DNA of 64,000 nt from Acidihalobacter prosperus (GTDB lineage Bacteria > Pseudomonadota > Gammaproteobacteria > DSM-5130 > Acidihalobacteraceae): positions 995,501 through 1,059,500 of the forward strand of contig NZ_JQSG02000006.1 of NCBI RefSeq assembly GCF_000754095.2, given 5' to 3'. Below, piece by piece: positions 54,184 through 62,917 of this stretch. A program made the position numbers and the translations under genes. The notes beneath the pieces are model-generated. The model was not told where the DNA came from and searched no databases. It saw nothing but the letters and a program-made list of their open reading frames with translations. Position 1 is the first letter of the stretch; the number at the start of each line of letters is the position of its first letter.

Positions 54184-55506
54184 ATGAAAACGCACAAGGT
54201 GGAACAACTCGTCATCGCGACGGTGGGATTTTTCTGGTGTTTCCTGATGTGGTTCTCGACGGCGGCTTTCAGCCCGAGTATCGCGAACCACTATAACCTC
54301 AGCCTGGCCGCACTCGGACTGCTCGCCAGCTCGGCCATCTGGATGGCACCCATCGGCCGCATCATCGCCGGTTGGGCGGCGGACCGCTTCGGTGCGCCGC
54401 GCACCTTCGCCTTCATTCTGGCCGTCTGCGGACTCGTCTCGATCGCCTCGGCCTACACCACGGACTACGACATCCTGTTCATCGAGCGGGTGATCGTGGC
54501 CATCGCGGGCGTGTCCTTCGTGGTCGGCATCCAGCATGTGGCCCAGTGGTTCGAGCCGGGCGAAATCGGTACCGCCGAGGGCTTGTATGCCGGTACCGGC
54601 AACGTCGGCGCCGGCGTTGGCGCGCTGCTGCTGCCGCGTATCTTCGGGCTCGACTATCAGGCGGCCTTTTTGTGGCTGGGCGTGATCGCGCTGGTGATTG
54701 CGGCGTGGTATCTGCTGCGCGGCGAGGCCGCCAAGCATGACAAGGTGCGCGCCACCGCGCGCCAGTCCGCTGATCTGCGCGGCACGGTCTACGTCTGGAC
54801 CCGCTACATCGCCATTGCCCTGATGCTGGCCTACGCCATGTCCTTCGGCCTCGAAATCGCGATGAACGCCTGGTTGCCGGGTTACTTCACGCGCGGCTTC
54901 CACGAGGCGCTGCTGGCGCTGGGCTTCACGAGTATCGCCGGCGTGCAGATCGCGGCCGGCACCTTTGCGGCGGTGCAGTCCTTCACCGCATCGCTGTTCC
55001 GGCCATTTTCGGGGTTCATGTCCGACCTGTTCCAGCGCCGTGGCTGGACGCCGCTGCCGATGATCGCGCGCACGCTGCCCTATGCGCCGCGGCTGCACTG
55101 GCTGGCCATCTCGCTGCTGCTGATCACGTTGTCCATGGTGGCGCTGACGGTCGCAGGCCTGATGAATTCGCTGCCCCTGTCGGTGATGGTGCTGGTCGCC
55201 TTCGGCGTGTTCGTGAGCTTCGGTACCGGCGGTACCTTTGCACTCGTGCCGCTGCTGTTCCCGAATCGCCCCGGCGTCGCCGCGGGCTTCATCGGCGGCG
55301 TTTCGACCGCAGGCGGCATCGTCTACCCACTGGTATTCGCCCACACCGCGAATATCCACATGGGTTACCTCTATATCGCGCTGTTCATGTTCATCCCGTT
55401 CACCCTGTTCTACTTCTGGGCGGCGCGCTACGAGCATCACCCCGAGGATCACGGGATCGGCGACGGCCTGCTCGGCCGTCCGAAACCGGTGGCTGACAAG
55501 GCCTGA
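54184..55506 (+). CDS. narK: Nitrate/nitrite MFS transporter
   Basis: Inner-membrane major-facilitator transporter of the NarK/NasA group (440 aa, 12 helices). The nitrate-porter signatures are present as GNVGAGVGALLLP in the first half and a glycine-rich stretch in the second (FGTGGTFALVPLLFPNR then AGFIGGVSTAGG). The ATG follows GGAGGA by 3 bases. It stands behind the attenuated leader, before a 50-aa gene and nasS, so its job is nitrate uptake for assimilation. Confidence 0.9.
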   Translation: MKTHKVEQLVIATVGFFWCFLMWFSTAAFSPSIANHYNLSLAALGLLASSAIWMAPIGRIIAGWAADRFGAPRTFAFILAVCGLVSIASAYTTDYDILFIERVIVAIAGVSFVVGIQHVAQWFEPGEIGTAEGLYAGTGNVGAGVGALLLPRIFGLDYQAAFLWLGVIALVIAAWYLLRGEAAKHDKVRATARQSADLRGTVYVWTRYIAIALMLAYAMSFGLEIAMNAWLPGYFTRGFHEALLALGFTSIAGVQIAAGTFAAVQSFTASLFRPFSGFMSDLFQRRGWTPLPMIARTLPYAPRLHWLAISLLLITLSMVALTVAGLMNSLPLSVMVLVAFGVFVSFGTGGTFALVPLLFPNRPGVAAGFIGGVSTAGGIVYPLVFAHTANIHMGYLYIALFMFIPFTLFYFWAARYEHHPEDHGIGDGLLGRPKPVADKA

Positions 55507-55598
55507 GGCCGCGCGTGCCGGAGCGGGATCATGCTCCGGCGCGCCGCCACCTCCTTGCCGACAGCGAACCCATGCCTTCCATCGATTGGAGATCACTC

Positions 55599-55751
55599 AT
55601 GCAAAACAACGAACAGCAGACGCCACACGAACCTTGGTACAAATACGGCGTGGCCTTCATTTTCCTGGAAATGTTCATCGCCATCGCGGTCAGCGTGTAC
55701 TCGCTCTATATGGCCTTCAACGGTCTGGGCGGCTTCCCGGGCAAGCACTGA
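55599..55751 (+). CDS. Small membrane protein of the nitrate locus
   Basis: I do not recognise this 50-aa protein. It has a polar start (MQNNEQQTPHEPWYKYG), one transmembrane helix (VAFIFLEMFIAIAVSVYSLY) and a short glycine-rich end. GGAGA lies 6 bases before the ATG at 55599; an ATG at 55572 would add nine residues. It follows narK by 92 bases and may be an accessory subunit of the transporter. Confidence 0.65.
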   Translation: MQNNEQQTPHEPWYKYGVAFIFLEMFIAIAVSVYSLYMAFNGLGGFPGKH

Positions 55752-55754
55752 AGG

Positions 55755-55793
55755 AACAGCCGGGCGCCGGAATGGTGCCGACGCCCGGCTGTT
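55755..55793 (+). terminator. Strong hairpin after small gene
   Basis: A perfect 12-bp stem (AACAGCCGGGCG / CGCCCGGCTGTT) with a 15-base loop starts 3 bases after the small gene. No T-run follows; it may act as a rho-dependent terminator or as a 3' mRNA cap that separates narK from nasS expression. Confidence 0.5.
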
Positions 55794-55809
55794 GCACCAA
55801 ACAGGTGCG
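55793..55809. promoter_or_regulatory. NtrC-type enhancer site
   Basis: TGCACC-AAACA-GGTGCG matches the NtrC consensus TGCACC-N5-GGTGCA at 11 of 12 positions. It is centred about 86 bases upstream of the start predicted for the sigma-54-type promoter at 55861, a normal enhancer distance. Confidence 0.7.
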
Positions 55810-55860
55810 CGAATGGCGGGTGTGGGCGTGTGCAGCCCAGGCAAATGGATGTCGGGAGCT

Positions 55861-55877
55861 TGGCACGCGATGTGCTT
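55861..55877 (+). promoter_or_regulatory. Sigma-54-type promoter before nasS
   Basis: TGGCACG is a perfect -24 element; GG (55862-55863) and GC (55874-55875) are 10 bases apart and the -12 reads GTGCT. The predicted start is near 55887, upstream of a hexaloop hairpin and an intrinsic terminator. Confidence 0.7.
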
Positions 55878-55912
55878 GGCTCACACCGACAGCACGAAAA
55901 GACCGGGATGGC

Positions 55913-55926
55913 GCCCAATGGCGGGC
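55913..55926 (+). ncRNA. Candidate ANTAR hexaloop in nasS leader
   Basis: A GCCC/GGGC stem closes the loop AATGGC, with A at position 1 and G at position 4 as in the narK leader. A second hairpin (ACCGA-CCCGGA-TCGGT, 55928-55943) has G4 but not A1. Together they may form a weaker NasT target. Confidence 0.45.
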
Positions 55927-55963
55927 TACCGACCCGGATCGGTGAAATCGATCGAATTTCGAC

Positions 55964-56016
55964 AAAGGCGTCGTGACGTTCATGCGTGGCATGAAGCGGA
56001 GCGGCGCCTTTTTTTT
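55964..56016 (+). terminator. Intrinsic terminator in nasS leader
   Basis: AAAGGCG pairs with CGCCTTT around an inner perfect TTCATGC-GTG-GCATGAA hairpin, and eight T residues follow (56009-56016). It ends about 22 bases before the nasS ATG, so it should act as an attenuator for the nasS-nirBD-nasA-cysG transcript. Confidence 0.75.
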
Positions 56017-56038
56017 GGCCGGAATGGAGCGGTTTGGC

Positions 56039-57427
56039 ATGGTGGATAGCAGCGCAGGCGGACGTACCAGGCTGAGTCTCGGCAAGCGGCCGGGAGACGA
56101 GCTGGAACAGCGCGAGTTGACCCTGGGCTTCGTGCCGCTGACCGACTGCGCGCCGCTGGTGGTCGCGCGCGAATTGGGCCTGTTCGCCGACGAGCACCTG
56201 GACGTGACGCTGTCGCGCGAGCCTTCCTGGGCGAATATCCGCGACAAGGTCATGATGGGCGCGCTCGACGGCGCGCAGATGCTGGCGGGCATGCCGGTGG
56301 CGAGCCAGCTCGGCATCACCGCGGTCAGGCGTCCGTTGATCGCGGCCCTGAGCCTGGGGCTGTCGGGCAACGCGATCACGGTGTCGCGGCGTCTGTTCGC
56401 CCGCCTGCGCGAGCAGGACGAGGCGGCGCTGGCACGGCGCCCGTGCACGGCGGACAGTCTGTGCGCGCTGATCGATGCCGACCGCCAGGCCGGGCGGCCG
56501 CCGTTGACCTTTGCGGTGGTGTATCCCGTCTCCAGCCACAATTACGAGCTGCGTTACTGGCTTGCCGCCGCGGGGATCGATCCGGACCGCGACGTGCGGA
56601 TCGTGGTGATCCCGCCCCCGCAGATGGTGGCCCGCCTGCGGGCCGGCGAAATCGACGGTTTCTGCGTCGGCGAGCCCTGGAACAGCGTGGCGGTGCAGGG
56701 CGGGCATGGCCATATCCTGATGACCAGCGACCAGCTCTGGCGGCACAAGCCGGAAAAGGTGCTGGGCGTCACCCAGGAATGGGCGGAGCGTCATCCGCTC
56801 ACCCTGCGTGCACTGGTGCGCGCCCTGATGCGCGCCGGGCAGTGGCTGGACGATCCCGCGCATCGGGAGCAGGCGGCCCGGCTGCTGGCGCGTTCGGAAT
56901 ACATCGGCGTCAAGGAGGCGTCGCTCCGCCTGCCGTTGGGCGAGCAGTTGGTCTACGACCCCGGTACGCCAGCGGTGGCGCATCCGGATTTCAACGTTTT
57001 TCAGCGTCATGCCGCGATGTTCCCCTGGCGTTCGCACGCTCTGTGGTTCATCACCCAGCTCTATCGCTGGGGGCAGGTCGATACGGCGCACGACATGGCC
57101 GCCGTGGCCGCGGCCGCGTATCGCCCGGAGTATTACCGCGAGGCCGCCGAAGCCCTGGGCTGGACCTATCCCAGGATCGACTACAAGCCCGAGGGCCTGC
57201 ACGCAGGCGACTGGCAGCTCGCACAGGCGATGCCGGAGCCGCTGTCCATGGGCGCCGACGTCTTTTTCGACGGCGGGCGCTTCGACCCTCACGACCCCGT
57301 GGGGTACCTCGAGTCGTTCGCGGTCGCCGCGCCCAGGGTCACGCTGGAAACCCTTCGTCACATGAACCAATCGCGTCCGTCGTCTGCCGCCCATGCGCTC
57401 GGCAAGGCTGGCGACGGCACATCCTGA
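56039..57427 (+). CDS. nasS: NasS-type nitrate sensor
   Basis: A 462-aa protein of the NrtA/CmpA nitrate-binding family with no signal peptide or lipobox, as expected for the cytoplasmic sensor NasS, which sequesters NasT without nitrate. Family motifs are GFVPLTDCAPLVVARELGLF, GALDGAQMLAGMP and GFCVGEPWNS. Start is taken at ATG 56039; ATG 56024 is close by, and a longer GTG start at 55973 would run through the terminator hairpin. It lies 2.3 kb from nasT rather than next to it, and 16 bases before nirB. Confidence 0.88.
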   Translation: MVDSSAGGRTRLSLGKRPGDELEQRELTLGFVPLTDCAPLVVARELGLFADEHLDVTLSREPSWANIRDKVMMGALDGAQMLAGMPVASQLGITAVRRPLIAALSLGLSGNAITVSRRLFARLREQDEAALARRPCTADSLCALIDADRQAGRPPLTFAVVYPVSSHNYELRYWLAAAGIDPDRDVRIVVIPPPQMVARLRAGEIDGFCVGEPWNSVAVQGGHGHILMTSDQLWRHKPEKVLGVTQEWAERHPLTLRALVRALMRAGQWLDDPAHREQAARLLARSEYIGVKEASLRLPLGEQLVYDPGTPAVAHPDFNVFQRHAAMFPWRSHALWFITQLYRWGQVDTAHDMAAVAAAAYRPEYYREAAEALGWTYPRIDYKPEGLHAGDWQLAQAMPEPLSMGADVFFDGGRFDPHDPVGYLESFAVAAPRVTLETLRHMNQSRPSSAAHALGKAGDGTS

Positions 57428-57443
57428 TTTGGGAGATCACGCA

Positions 57444-59891
57444 ATGACTGGCAGGCAGAAACTGGTATTGGTGGGCAATGGCATGGCGGGGGTGCGGACC
57501 CTCGAGGAGCTGCTCAAGCTCGCGCCGGACATGTACGACATCACCGTGTTCGGCGACGAACCCTACGGCAATTACAATCGCATCATGCTGTCGCCGGTGC
57601 TGGCCGGCGAGAAAACGGTCGACGACATCATCCTCAACGACGACGCCTGGTATGCCGACAACGGCATTACTCTGCACAAGGGCAAGCGGGTGACGCGCAT
57701 CGATCGCGTGCGCCGCTGCGCGATCACCGACGACGGCACCGAGGCGCCCTATGACCGCCTGATCCTCGCGACGGGCTCCAAGCCCTTTATCATTCCGGTG
57801 CCCGGCCACGACAAGCAGGGTGTGATCGCCTTCCGCGACATCCACGACGTCGACACCATGCTGGCCTCCTCGCGCACGGGCCGTCGCGCGGTGGTGATCG
57901 GCGGCGGACTGCTCGGCCTCGAGGCCGCCAACGGCCTGATGAAGCAGGGCATGGAGGTCACGGTCGTGCACCTGCTCGGCACGCTCATGGAGCGCCAGCT
58001 CGATCAGGTCGCCGCGGATCTGCTGATGCGTTCGCTGCAGGAGCGCGGCATGCAGTTCCGCCTGCAGGCGCAGACCACCGAGGTGCTCGGTGACGATCGC
58101 GTCACCGGCGTGCGTTTCCAGGACGGCAGCGAGCTGCCGGCCGATCTCGTGGTGATGGCGGTGGGCATCCGGCCGAACATCGAGCTGGCGCAGCAGTCGG
58201 GGCTCTATTGCGAACGCGGCATCCTGGTCAACGACACTCTGCAGACCTTCGATCCGAGCATCTACGCGGTCGGCGAGTGCGTGCAGCATCGCGGCAGCGT
58301 TTATGGCCTGGTCGCGCCACTGTTCGAGCAGGCCAAGGTGTGCGCCAATCATCTGGCCGAATACGGCATCGCCAAGTACGGCGGTTCGATGACCTCGACC
58401 AAGCTCAAGGTCACCGGCATCGACCTGTTCTCCGCCGGCGATTTCAACGGCGACGAACACAGCGAGGAAATGGTGCTGCAGGACGCCGCGCGCGGCGTCT
58501 ACAAGAAGCTCGTGATCCGCGACAACCGCATCAAGGGTGCAGTGATGTATGGCGACACGCTCGACGGCGCCTGGTACTTCCAGCTGATGCGCGACGAAGC
58601 CGACATCACGGACCTGCGCGAGCACCTGCTGTTCGGCCAGGCCCATATCGGCGATGCCGGTCACGGCGACGAGGCCTCGCGGATCGCGGCGCTGCCCGAC
58701 AATGCCGAGATCTGCGGCTGCAACGGCGTCTGCAAGGGCGAGATCGTGCAGGCCATCACCAGCAAGAAGCTGTTCACCCTGGAAGACGTGCGGGCGCACA
58801 CCAAGGCGAGCAATTCCTGCGGCTCATGCACCGGTCTCGTGGAATCCCTGCTCGCCAACACGCTGGGCGGCGACTATTCGCAGACGCCGTCGAAAAAATC
58901 CCTTTGCCCCTGTACCGAACACACCCATGACGAGGTGCGAGAGGCCATCCGCACGCGCGAGCTCAAGACCCTGCCGGCGGTGTTCGAGGCCATGGAATGG
59001 TCGACTCCGGACGGCTGCCACGTCTGCCGTCCCGCGCTCAACTACTACCTGCTGATGAACTGGCCCGGTGAGTACGAGGACGACGGCCGCGCGCGCTTCA
59101 TCAACGAGCGCGTGCACGCCAACATCCAGAAGGACGGCACCTATTCGGTGGTGCCGCGCATCTGGGGCGGCGTGACCACGCCCGCCGAGCTGCGTGCCAT
59201 CGCCGAGGTGGCGGAAAAATACCAGGTGCCGACCGTCAAGATCACCGGCGGGCAGCGTATCGACCTGCTCGGTGTCAAGAAGGGTGACCTGCCGGCCATG
59301 TGGGGCGATCTGTCGCGCGCCGGCTTCGTTTCCGGCCATGCCTACGGCAAGGCCCTGCGTACGGTCAAGACCTGCGTCGGCTCCGAATGGTGCCGTTTCG
59401 GCACCCAGGATTCCACCGGGCTTGGCATCCAGCTCGAAAAACTGACCTGGGGTACCTGGACGCCGCACAAATTCAAGATCGGCGTGTCGGGCTGCCCGCG
59501 CAACTGCGCCGAGGCCACGATCAAGGATCTGGGCGTGGTGTGCGTGGATTCGGGTTACGAACTCCACGTCGGCGGCAACGGTGGCGTCAAGGTGCGGGCT
59601 ACGGATTTCCTGTGCAAGGTCGGCAGCGAGGCCGAGGTGCTCGAATACGCCGCCGCCTTCGTCCAGTACTACCGCGAGACCGCGCGCTATCTCGAGCGCA
59701 CCGCGCCCTGGATCGAACGCGTCGGCCTGAGCCTGGTGAAACAGAAGGTGGTCGAGGACGAGGTCGGCCGCAAGGCGCTGGCGAAGCGCTTCGCGGAGTC
59801 GCAGGCCTATGCGCAGCACGATCCCTGGCTGGAACGTGCCGAGGGCGCGGACGCCGGCGAATACCGCCCGCTCAACCGCATCAGCGCCTGA
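57444..59891 (+). CDS. nirB: NADH nitrite reductase large subunit
   Basis: NirB (815 aa) reduces nitrite to ammonium with NADH at a siroheme-[4Fe-4S] centre. The N-terminal flavin domain has LVGNGMAGVRTLEEL and VVIGGGLLGLEAANGL; a BFD-like [2Fe-2S] domain (about 425-480) has ICGCNGVC and CGSCTG; the siroheme domain has TCVGSEWCRFG and SGCPRNCAEA. All cluster cysteines are present. GGGAG precedes the ATG at 57444. It is cytoplasmic and followed by nirD. Confidence 0.95.
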   Translation: MTGRQKLVLVGNGMAGVRTLEELLKLAPDMYDITVFGDEPYGNYNRIMLSPVLAGEKTVDDIILNDDAWYADNGITLHKGKRVTRIDRVRRCAITDDGTEAPYDRLILATGSKPFIIPVPGHDKQGVIAFRDIHDVDTMLASSRTGRRAVVIGGGLLGLEAANGLMKQGMEVTVVHLLGTLMERQLDQVAADLLMRSLQERGMQFRLQAQTTEVLGDDRVTGVRFQDGSELPADLVVMAVGIRPNIELAQQSGLYCERGILVNDTLQTFDPSIYAVGECVQHRGSVYGLVAPLFEQAKVCANHLAEYGIAKYGGSMTSTKLKVTGIDLFSAGDFNGDEHSEEMVLQDAARGVYKKLVIRDNRIKGAVMYGDTLDGAWYFQLMRDEADITDLREHLLFGQAHIGDAGHGDEASRIAALPDNAEICGCNGVCKGEIVQAITSKKLFTLEDVRAHTKASNSCGSCTGLVESLLANTLGGDYSQTPSKKSLCPCTEHTHDEVREAIRTRELKTLPAVFEAMEWSTPDGCHVCRPALNYYLLMNWPGEYEDDGRARFINERVHANIQKDGTYSVVPRIWGGVTTPAELRAIAEVAEKYQVPTVKITGGQRIDLLGVKKGDLPAMWGDLSRAGFVSGHAYGKALRTVKTCVGSEWCRFGTQDSTGLGIQLEKLTWGTWTPHKFKIGVSGCPRNCAEATIKDLGVVCVDSGYELHVGGNGGVKVRATDFLCKVGSEAEVLEYAAAFVQYYRETARYLERTAPWIERVGLSLVKQKVVEDEVGRKALAKRFAESQAYAQHDPWLERAEGADAGEYRPLNRISA

Positions 59892-59920
59892 CGGCCGCCT
59901 CACAACGACGGAGTGAACCG

Positions 59921-60256
59921 ATGAAACAATGGATCGACATCGCCGCGCTGTCCGACGTCCCGCGCCTGGGTGCGCGGGTCGTGGCCCACGGCGAAGATGA
60001 AATCGCGGTATTCCGGGCCGCCGACGACGCGGTATTCGCGCTGCATAACCGCTGCCCGCACCGCAACGGGCCGTTGTCCGAGGGCATCGTGCACGGCCAT
60101 CGCGTGACCTGCCCGCTGCACAACTGGGTGATCGAACTCGATCGCGGCGAGGCCGTGGCGCCGGACAGCGGCAGCACGGCCTGCTATCCCGTGCGCGTGG
60201 AGAACGGGCGCATTCTGCTGGAGCTGGAAACCGCCGCGGAAGCCGCCCATGGCTGA
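59921..60256 (+). CDS. nirD: Nitrite reductase small subunit
   Basis: NirD (111 aa) is the Rieske-like small subunit of the NADH nitrite reductase. Here the [2Fe-2S] ligand pattern looks complete, CPHRNGPLSEG and CPLHNWVI, so a cluster may be bound, unlike E. coli NirD, which lacks it. The ATG follows nirB by 29 bases and the last 8 bases overlap nasA. Confidence 0.92.
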   Translation: MKQWIDIAALSDVPRLGARVVAHGEDEIAVFRAADDAVFALHNRCPHRNGPLSEGIVHGHRVTCPLHNWVIELDRGEAVAPDSGSTACYPVRVENGRILLELETAAEAAHG

Positions 60257-62897
60257 GGCGATCGCCACCGTCTGTCCCTATTGCGGCGTGGGCTGTGGCC
60301 TCAAGGTGCGTCCCGGGGTCACGGTGGAGGTGAAGCCGGACCCCACGCATCCGGCCAACCTCGGCCGTGTGTGCTCCAAGGGGGCCGCCCTCGGCGAGAC
60401 CCTGGGCGAATCTGACCGCCTGCTGCAGCCGGAGATCGGCGGCGTGCCGGTCGCCTGGGACGCGGCGCTGGACGAGGTCGCCTGCCGCCTGCGCAGCGTC
60501 ATCGACGCGCACGGTCCGCAGGCGGTGGCGTTCTATGTCTCGGGCCAGCTGCTCACCGAAGACTATTACGTCGTCAACAAGCTGATGAAGGGCTGCCTCG
60601 GCGCGGCCAACATCGACACCAACTCGCGGCTGTGCATGTCTTCCGCCGTCGCTGCCTACAAGCGCGCGCTGGGCGAGGACGCGGTGCCCTGCAGCTATCG
60701 GGACATCGAGGAGGCCGACCTGCTGGTGCTGGCCGGCTCCAACGCGGCCTGGACCCATCCCGTGCTGTACCAGCGCATCGTGGCCGAGAAGCAGCGTCGG
60801 CCCGCGCTGCGCGTGGTGGTCGTCGATCCGCGGCGCACGGCCACCTGCGACATCGCCGACCTGCATCTGGCCTTGCGTCCGGGTACCGACGCTTGGCTGT
60901 TCAATGGTCTGCTCAGTTACCTCGCGCGCGAAGGCGGGCTCGACCAGGGTTTCGTCGAGACCCATACGCAGGGCTTCGAGGCTGCGCTGGAGGCCGCGCG
61001 CGGGGCCGCGCCCTCGATTCCCGCGGTGGCCGCGGCCTGCGAGTTGCCGGCCGCGCAGGTGGCCGAATTCTTCCGTCTGTTCCTGCGCACCGAAAAAACC
61101 GTGACCCTATGGTCGCAGGGACTCAACCAATCCAGCAGCGGCGTCGATAAGGGGGCCGCGCTGATCAACTGCCATCTGGCCACCGGCCGAATCGGGCGCC
61201 CTGGCATGGGGCCGTTCTCGCTCACCGGCCAGCCCAATGCGATGGGCGGACGCGAGGTGGGCGGACTGGCCAACCAGCTCGCCGCGCACATGGACATCGA
61301 GGACGACGAGGCGCGCGAACGCGTGGCGCGGTTCTGGGGCGTGCCCACGGTGGCGGATACGCCGGGGCTCAAAGCCGTCGATCTGTTCGAGGCCGTGGCC
61401 GACGGGCGCGTCAAGGCGGTTTGGATCATGGCCACCAATCCGGTGGTGAGCATGCCCGACGCGGACCGCGTGCGTGCCGCGCTGCAGGCTTGCGAGCACG
61501 TCATCGTCAGCGATTGCGTGCGCGGCAGCGACACGGTCGCCTGTGCCGACGTGCTGCTGCCGGCCGCCACCTGGGGCGAGAAGGACGGGACGGTGACCAA
61601 TTCCGAACGTCGCATCTCGCGCATGCGCGCCTTCATGCCGCCGCCCGGCGATGCGCGGCCGGACTGGTGGATCGTGACCGAGGTCGCGCGGCGGATGGGT
61701 TACGGCGACGTCTTTCCCTATCGCTCGCCGGCGGACATTTTCCGCGAACATGCGGCACTTTCGGGCTTCGAGAACGAAGGCCGGCGCGTGTTCGATATCG
61801 GAGCGCTCAAGGACATCGACGACGCACACTACGACGTGCTGGCGCCGTTGCAGTGGCCGGTCAACGCGGCGCACCCGCAGGGGGGCGCAAGACTGTTCGC
61901 CGATGGCTGCTTCCCTACCGCGGACGGCCGTGCGCGGCTGATGCCGGTGACGCCGCGCGCACCAGTGGTGGTTGCCGGCGACGAGTACCCGCTGGTGATG
62001 AACACGGGACGCATCCGCGACCAATGGCACACCATGACGCGCACCGCGCGCACGCCGAGGCTGACAACGCACCTGCCCGAACCCTTCGTGCAGATCCATC
62101 CGCTGGATGCCGATCTGTGGCATCTGAGCGACGGCGCGCTGGCGCAGGTGACAAGCCCGCAGGGTTCCCTGCTGGCGCGTGTCCGGCTGGATGCCGCGCA
62201 GCGTCCGGGTGCGGTCTTTGTGCCGATGCATTGGAACGAGGCCTATGCCCGCAACGCGCGCGCCAATGCCCTGACCGCGGCGATCACCGATCCGATTTCG
62301 GGGCAGCCCGAATTCAAGCATGCGCCGGTGCGCGTGGCACCGTTCCGCCCGGTCTGGGAAGGCTTCCTGTTGACCCGCGAGCCCCTGTCGGCGCCGTTGG
62401 GCGATTACCGGGTACACATCCCCAGCCGGGGATTTCACCGTTACGAGCTGGCCGGCGAATCCTCGCCCGGCGACTGGGGGCAGTGGGTGCAGGCGCACCT
62501 GCTCGGCCCCGGCGAGTGGATGGAATACGCCGATCCGGCGGCCGGGCGCTATCGCTGCGCCCGCCTGCGCGACGGCCGCCTGGAGCTGGTGTTCTTCGTG
62601 GCCCCGGCCGGGCTGCCGGAACGCAGCTGGCTGGGGCAGATGTTCGCCGAGGACTTTCTCGACGACATGGCACGCATGAGCCTGCTCGCCGGACGTCCGG
62701 TGACCGGCATGCGCGTCGTCGGGCGGCAGGTGTGCGCCTGCTTCAACGTCGGGCTCAATACCCTGGTGGAGGCCATCGGCGAACAGGGCCTGACCAGCGT
62801 GGAGGCCATCGGTGCGGCGCTGCAGGCCGGCACCAACTGCGGCTCTTGCGTGCCGGAGCTGCGCGAGATTCTGGCCCAGGCGCGGCGCAGCGCCTGA
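60249..62897 (+). CDS. nasA: Assimilatory nitrate reductase catalytic subunit
   Basis: Cytoplasmic molybdopterin nitrate reductase (882 aa) that reduces nitrate to nitrite for NirBD. The N-terminal [4Fe-4S] site is CPYCGVGCGLKV plus VCSKG; SRLCMSSAVAAYK contains the expected Mo region. The C-terminal third includes MNTGRIRDQWHTMTRT, and the end carries a BFD-like [2Fe-2S] domain (CACFNVG and NCGSCVPE, about 830-870), as in NasA of Klebsiella. There is no Tat signal. Start overlaps nirD by 8 bases. Confidence 0.95.
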   Translation: MAEAIATVCPYCGVGCGLKVRPGVTVEVKPDPTHPANLGRVCSKGAALGETLGESDRLLQPEIGGVPVAWDAALDEVACRLRSVIDAHGPQAVAFYVSGQLLTEDYYVVNKLMKGCLGAANIDTNSRLCMSSAVAAYKRALGEDAVPCSYRDIEEADLLVLAGSNAAWTHPVLYQRIVAEKQRRPALRVVVVDPRRTATCDIADLHLALRPGTDAWLFNGLLSYLAREGGLDQGFVETHTQGFEAALEAARGAAPSIPAVAAACELPAAQVAEFFRLFLRTEKTVTLWSQGLNQSSSGVDKGAALINCHLATGRIGRPGMGPFSLTGQPNAMGGREVGGLANQLAAHMDIEDDEARERVARFWGVPTVADTPGLKAVDLFEAVADGRVKAVWIMATNPVVSMPDADRVRAALQACEHVIVSDCVRGSDTVACADVLLPAATWGEKDGTVTNSERRISRMRAFMPPPGDARPDWWIVTEVARRMGYGDVFPYRSPADIFREHAALSGFENEGRRVFDIGALKDIDDAHYDVLAPLQWPVNAAHPQGGARLFADGCFPTADGRARLMPVTPRAPVVVAGDEYPLVMNTGRIRDQWHTMTRTARTPRLTTHLPEPFVQIHPLDADLWHLSDGALAQVTSPQGSLLARVRLDAAQRPGAVFVPMHWNEAYARNARANALTAAITDPISGQPEFKHAPVRVAPFRPVWEGFLLTREPLSAPLGDYRVHIPSRGFHRYELAGESSPGDWGQWVQAHLLGPGEWMEYADPAAGRYRCARLRDGRLELVFFVAPAGLPERSWLGQMFAEDFLDDMARMSLLAGRPVTGMRVVGRQVCACFNVGLNTLVEAIGEQGLTSVEAIGAALQAGTNCGSCVPELREILAQARRSA

Positions 62898-62917
62898 GGC
62901 GAAAAGGAGGCGTTCAA

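Noticed and set aside
55973-56038. Longer GTG start for nasS at 55973
   Set aside because: It would place coding sequence across the terminator hairpin and T-run; the NasS similarity begins after ATG 56039.
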